Under the pieces are notes generated by a model. That model was not told where the DNA came from, searched no databases, and worked only from the letters and a program-made list of their open reading frames with translations. A stretch of 64,000 bases of DNA from contig CM060880.1 in NCBI GenBank assembly GCA_030762935.1, positions 10,760,501-10,824,500 of the forward strand, given 5' to 3'. Source of the DNA: Hymenopus coronatus. Taxonomy: Eukaryota; Arthropoda; Insecta; Mantodea; Hymenopodidae. Both the position numbers and the translations under genes were made by a program. Below are positions 60,350 through 64,000 of this stretch, piece after piece (positions within the stretch are counted from its first letter, which is position 1; the number at the start of each line of letters is the position of its first letter).

Positions 60350-61884
60350 TATTCCACAAATAGAAATATTCGGTAGTAAGCTCAACCAAACCGAAAAATT
60401 GACGTAGGTACCTTACATATGGATGTATTAGCAGAGTAATGAAAATATGCTCTTCTTCTCCTCATTGACTTTGTTTATTTGATTTTAAAAAAGCAAAACT
60501 TAATCTAAAAATTGTACCTTTTTTTGCTGCAAAAGTTATCCTCCCGGCACCGGCGGTTCGTCATCATACATCGCATAAAATACCGTACCATCCGATATGA
60601 TAGAAACACGTTTAAGTACGCCAACAAAATGTTGAAAACTAAACTCTTAGAAATTACTTCTAGGAGCATTTTAATTACTTTTTGAAGGTTTATCAGCAAA
60701 ATAAATTATTATAAAATAAATTAAAATTTTCAAATGCAAATAATTTTTAATGGATTTAAAATAATTAAAAATTTAAAGCGGGTGCAAAACACACTAAAGC
60801 TTGAGATAATGTCAAAGGGTATTTGTAAATTGAGCACAATAATCATTTTCTGGAGGACTATATGAAATCTAACTACAGTAGACAATTACACATACAATAA
60901 ACTAGCTTAAACAAATGTAAGACGAATATTGATTCAACACAAATAGCAGGTGAATGTACATTTTTATGAAATTATAAACATCGTGATTAATTTAGGAATA
61001 TAAATTTCAAGACTAAGTAGACAGCAAAGAGCATATCAATGATTCCACACCAACATATTTCAGTAATAAATTCTTACCGCATCCGCCTTGACTTCATATT
61101 TCGGCGGTCTTCACACTTAAGAGGAAAACTTAACAAATTATTGCGTCTTTTATATTTTTGCACTGCAAGATGTGCTACAGTAGCCGCAAATAAAAAATAA
61201 TTCTTTAAACAACACATATTATCACTTAAAAAATTACGTTTCGAATTATTAAAACACCATAATTTGAAATTAAACATTTTTTTTGTTTTTACTCTAACTA
61301 TGCCAAAACGAGAATACATAAATTAATAAATGTTTAGTGTTTCAGCTACAGCACTTGTCTTCGCTGTTACGAACTACTTTATCAATAAACATGAAACCTT
61401 AAACATTATTTTGTTTAAAATGGAGTTGGATAACAAATGAAGCAAAGGTGAATTTGCATATTTGTAGCTTAAGTGTAGAAATTCATTAATTGGACAAAAT
61501 ATATCTAACAAGACATTATTATAACCAGGTTGAAAATAGGGCAGTTTCAGCAGCATTTAAAATAAAGCTCTTTCATTGCGCTTTGTATCCTATTTTCAGT
61601 TTCTGTTTTGGTGCAATAAAAGATTAACATTAAATCGGTTAGCTGTAATTTACACATATTGGGATTCCCGCATAACTGCGGTTTCCAGAACGTTTGGTAA
61701 TGTACTTTTTGTTAGTTACGGTAAACAGTTAAATCGCGTTCAGGAACTTGAAATTACATAATTGTTTGTTTTATTGTTTCATTTGGCACCCTATAACTTC
61801 CATGGTCATATTGGAGGCTTTCACTTGTCAAATAACTCAAATTACGATAGGTTTTAGATTACAGGTTAATCATTTTTACATAAT
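60348..61884. other. non-coding stretch between SHOC2 and ACADVL
   Basis: CpG-containing spots at 60545-60600 (CCCGGCACCGGCGGTTCGTC) and 61078-61110; otherwise AT-rich with no coding motif. Confidence 0.4.
61079..61130 (-). other. candidate 5' exon with splice donor
   Basis: The minus strand has CpG-bearing AAGACCGCCGAAATATGAAG, then a strong donor GATGCG-gtaagaa at 61078-61072. It could be the 5' UTR exon of SHOC2 (7 kb downstream) in a head-to-head arrangement with ACADVL. Only the donor and local CpG support it. Confidence 0.2.
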
Positions 61885-62036
61885 TAAACACACACTCACA
61901 TTCATACCTCCAGATTTTGTGGGGGATAGGGAGTAATTCCGATTAAAGAAAAATTCCCCGTTCCAGCCGGGAATCTAAGCCAGAATCCCGAGGTGAGATG
62001 TCCGCTCGCTGACTACTCACCACGGAGGCAGTCAAC
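61885..62036 (-). repeat. tRNA-derived SINE, family 3 copy
   Basis: The minus strand reads GACTGCCTCCGTGGTGAGTA, GGCTTAGATTCCCGGC (B box), GGAACGGGGAATTTTTCTTT, CCCTATCCCCCACA and GGTATGAATGTGAGTGTG, aligning with 31126-31260. It lies about 340 bp upstream of the ACADVL start codon. Confidence 0.85.
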
Positions 62037-62374
62037 TAATTTCTTATTATTTGTCAAATCAGAACAGAACAATCTATGAACCAGAATGATACAATTCCGC
62101 GTATTGGATTCAAATAATGATGAATCATTGTGTCCACAACATAGATTACCACAACTACCACGGAAACTAAATGCAGTGGTGCCAACACTAATGCACATAC
62201 ACGTCATTTCGCAACGCAACTGCGTTAAGAAGGTCAGCATTTGTCAGCTTATTACGAAACGTCATTCCTCTAAAATTGGGCTAAAAATAAAGGCCAAAAG
62301 TTGGACCCACAATTGCGAATGAAGTTCATTTGACTGTGTCAATTGTGGTGAACTACATCGCATAGAACAACAGG

Positions 62375-62442
62375 ATGCTGCGACTGGGTCGTGCGCTCTT
62401 TTTGAAGCAAAAGTTCATTGAATGTCCTGAAATATGTTCAAG
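62375..62442 (+). CDS. ACADVL: ACADVL coding exon 1 (mitochondrial presequence)
   Basis: ATG context is CAACAGGATGC. Donor TCAAG-gtaaac, phase 2. 22 full codons with three Arg, two Lys and only one acidic residue in the first 18. Confidence 0.85.
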
Positions 62443-63275
62443 GTAAACATTGCACTAATAAAAATGCTAAGTCATGCTAATATACCGCTATTTTAATAGT
62501 ACTTACCGTAATTGCTATACATTAGTTGTAACTTTTTTTCCAGGAACATAAGAATGTTGTCTCTAAGTATTAGTGTATATTTTATTAGTCAATCTCACAA
62601 TTTTACTCTTAAAGTTGATTTAATAGCTTTTGTTTGCATTATACGTTTTAAAATCAAATAAATAATGAAATTTTCCAATATTAAATAGAAAACTTTGTAA
62701 TTGCTTTGCACTAAGCTGTACATTACAAAAATTAGCTTAATCATTAGTCTGAATTTACTATTTACTGCTTATACGTTTAACATAATTTAGGATTTTATGT
62801 CTCTTATTTGGCTTTAAAGGTTTGTAAATTCCTTTGTCTTAATTATACTTGGTCAAAGTTAACAATTTGTTGACAAAGAAAGTACTGCATACAGACATTC
62901 CCAGCCAATGTAGGATTCATAAACACTCCAATATGTAAAATGGCACTAATTGCTTAAGAGTTGCTTATTACATCTGTGTCACAGAAAGGTTCATCACTGG
63001 GGACATGATAATTGCTAAATGCAGTATAACAGTTTATTACTTCCTTCTCCTTTTTGTTTTAAAGATGCTTGGCAACAGCTGCACCTCAAGTTGCGAGGAA
63101 ACCAAGCGAGGCAGAGAAAACCTCCAGTGGTCCAAAGGAGTCACAGTCCTTCACTATGAATATGTTCCGTGGTGTTGTGGAAACAAGCCAGGTGTTTCCC
63201 TACCCAGATATTTTGACTGCCGAGCAAAAAGACACACTTCACATGTTAGTTGACCCCACTTCCAAGTTTTTTGAG
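62375..63275 (+). CDS. ACADVL: very-long-chain acyl-CoA dehydrogenase, first two coding exons
   Basis: ACADVL oxidises long-chain acyl-CoA to enoyl-CoA at the inner mitochondrial membrane, the first step of beta-oxidation. Exon 1 is 62375-62442 and exon 2 63065-63275; their phases (2, then 0) agree and give 93 codons without a stop. Exon 1 encodes a basic, hydrophobic start (MLRLGRALFLKQKFIECPEI) typical of a mitochondrial targeting sequence. Exon 2 has a low-complexity linker, then QSFTMNMFRGVVETSQVF and PYPDILTAEQKDTLHMLVDP with SKFFE, the N-terminal helix of VLCAD. The FPYP motif and MF-G spacing favour VLCAD over its relative ACAD9. All catalytic and FAD regions lie beyond the right edge. 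Confidence 0.9.
63065..63275 (+). CDS. ACADVL: ACADVL coding exon 2
   Basis: Acceptor TTTTTGTTTTAAAG; the split Arg codon is completed by A. Ends GAG-gttagt, phase 0. An ATG at 63065 would be out of frame with the conserved peptide, so the exon is not an initiator. Confidence 0.9.
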
Positions 63276-63849
63276 GTTAGTATTAGTTTTAGTACAAACA
63301 AAGTCATAGCACCTGATTAGAGAGTTTTTAAGACATGAGAGGTATATTTCATGATGCACTGGACTTAACTGAGAAAAATCTTACTGAATTTGTTCCATAT
63401 TTACCCCCAGAAATTTACATTGCAATTTGGCCGGTATTAGTACTTTGTTGCTATGCTGTTCATATGCAAGAGACACCAACATGTGACTGAAAAAGCCATA
63501 AAGCATAGCTCAGTGTTGAGGGCTCTAAGTCAAAGCATAACCAAGGGGTCTTGAAGCTAAATTCCAAGAGCCCAAGAAGTGAAAACCTCGCTAATCTAGC
63601 ATATTTCATTCTCCCTTAGGTTGCCATTGACATTATAGCAAATTTTCGTATAAAAGAAAGCATCTTAAAATGGGTGAATTGGTTTGTTCCAGGCTTGCTA
63701 TTATTCACATCTTCTAAGCATTTTTATACAGTATTTTCTGTCTTTAAATAGTTTTTCTTCAGGATTTACGTTCAGAGGTAATTATGGAATGTTGCCAAAC
63801 TAACTAAAATTGGTTGTAAAAGAGTATGAAGTCAAAATAAAATGTTAGT
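63276..63849. other. ACADVL intron 2, nothing recognised
   Basis: No further exon of the gene is visible before the window ends. Confidence 0.5.
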
Positions 63850-64000
63850 CATCCTCCATGGTTCCTAAGGTTGCGGGTTTAAACTTGGCGGAAGGCAATG
63901 GATTTTATTCTGGCGTAAAAATCTTTAGCATGACTTCCTTTGGAGGGAAAATAAAGCAGTTGGTCCTATGTTGTAGATTTACAGCATGCAAAAGAGGCTC
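63850..64000 (+). repeat. tRNA-derived SINE, family 5 copy, runs to the window edge
   Basis: GGTTGCGGGTTTAAACTTGG (B box region), then GGCGTAAAAATCTTTAGCAT and GGAGGGAAAATAAAGCAGTT, the same order as the reverse complement of 8125-8345. Confidence 0.7.

Noticed and set aside
60140..60376. 78-codon plus ORF beginning MVLEDCKPTLFSRIEF
   Set aside because: It runs straight into the GT/GA microsatellite, has no known motif, and no donor that would rescue it as an exon.

Overview
The window is a piece of a large, AT-rich, repeat-dense animal genome, most likely an arthropod. Conserved genes have introns of 0.1 to 3.5 kb with GT-AG junctions. Between them lie old mariner, hAT, piggyBac, non-LTR and Penelope-like elements plus several tRNA-derived SINE families. 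The transposase types and protein affinities look insect-like (a hemimetabolous insect with a big genome would fit), but I cannot name a species. No prokaryotic, viral or CRISPR features are seen.

Layout: 1-4975 is a mosaic of mobile elements: a SINE, a 160-bp-arm foldback with ribozyme-like cores, a GIY-YIG fragment, a mariner nested in a palindromic element, and an hAT relic. From 5229 to 18538, minus strand, nine exons join in perfect phase into 462 codons of an HMG-box nucleolar transcription factor (UBF/UBTF). Its 3' exons lie off the left edge, and its 5' non-coding exon is somewhere upstream, possibly in the CpG-rich patch at 27.2-27.7 kb. From 18.6 to 41.2 kb there are no convincing host genes except one unrecognised 156-codon ORF (26898-27368, minus). 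That region holds SINEs, two DUF4817-type transposase relics, piggyBac, LINE pieces, a second mariner and many copies of an unclassified 0.7-0.9 kb repeat. From 41.2 to 52.3 kb is mostly unannotatable AT-rich sequence.

An intact, single-exon SHOC2 (52307-53998, minus) encodes the leucine-rich scaffold of the MRAS-PP1 phosphatase that activates RAF. Just upstream of it is a head-to-tail array of the unclassified repeat (54785-57390). At the right edge the first two coding exons of very-long-chain acyl-CoA dehydrogenase (62375-62442 and 63065-63275, plus) carry a mitochondrial targeting sequence and the start of the mature enzyme. SHOC2 and ACADVL are divergently arranged. The three host genes act in unrelated processes (rDNA transcription, RAS-MAPK signalling, fatty-acid oxidation) and do not form a functional cluster.

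Most interesting for follow-up: the foldback with hammerhead-like motifs next to a GIY-YIG coding relic; the abundant repeat family with a terminal palindrome, its tandem array and its nested insertion; the clean mariner-in-palindrome and SINE-in-mariner nestings; and a long hairpin beside a UBF splice acceptor.
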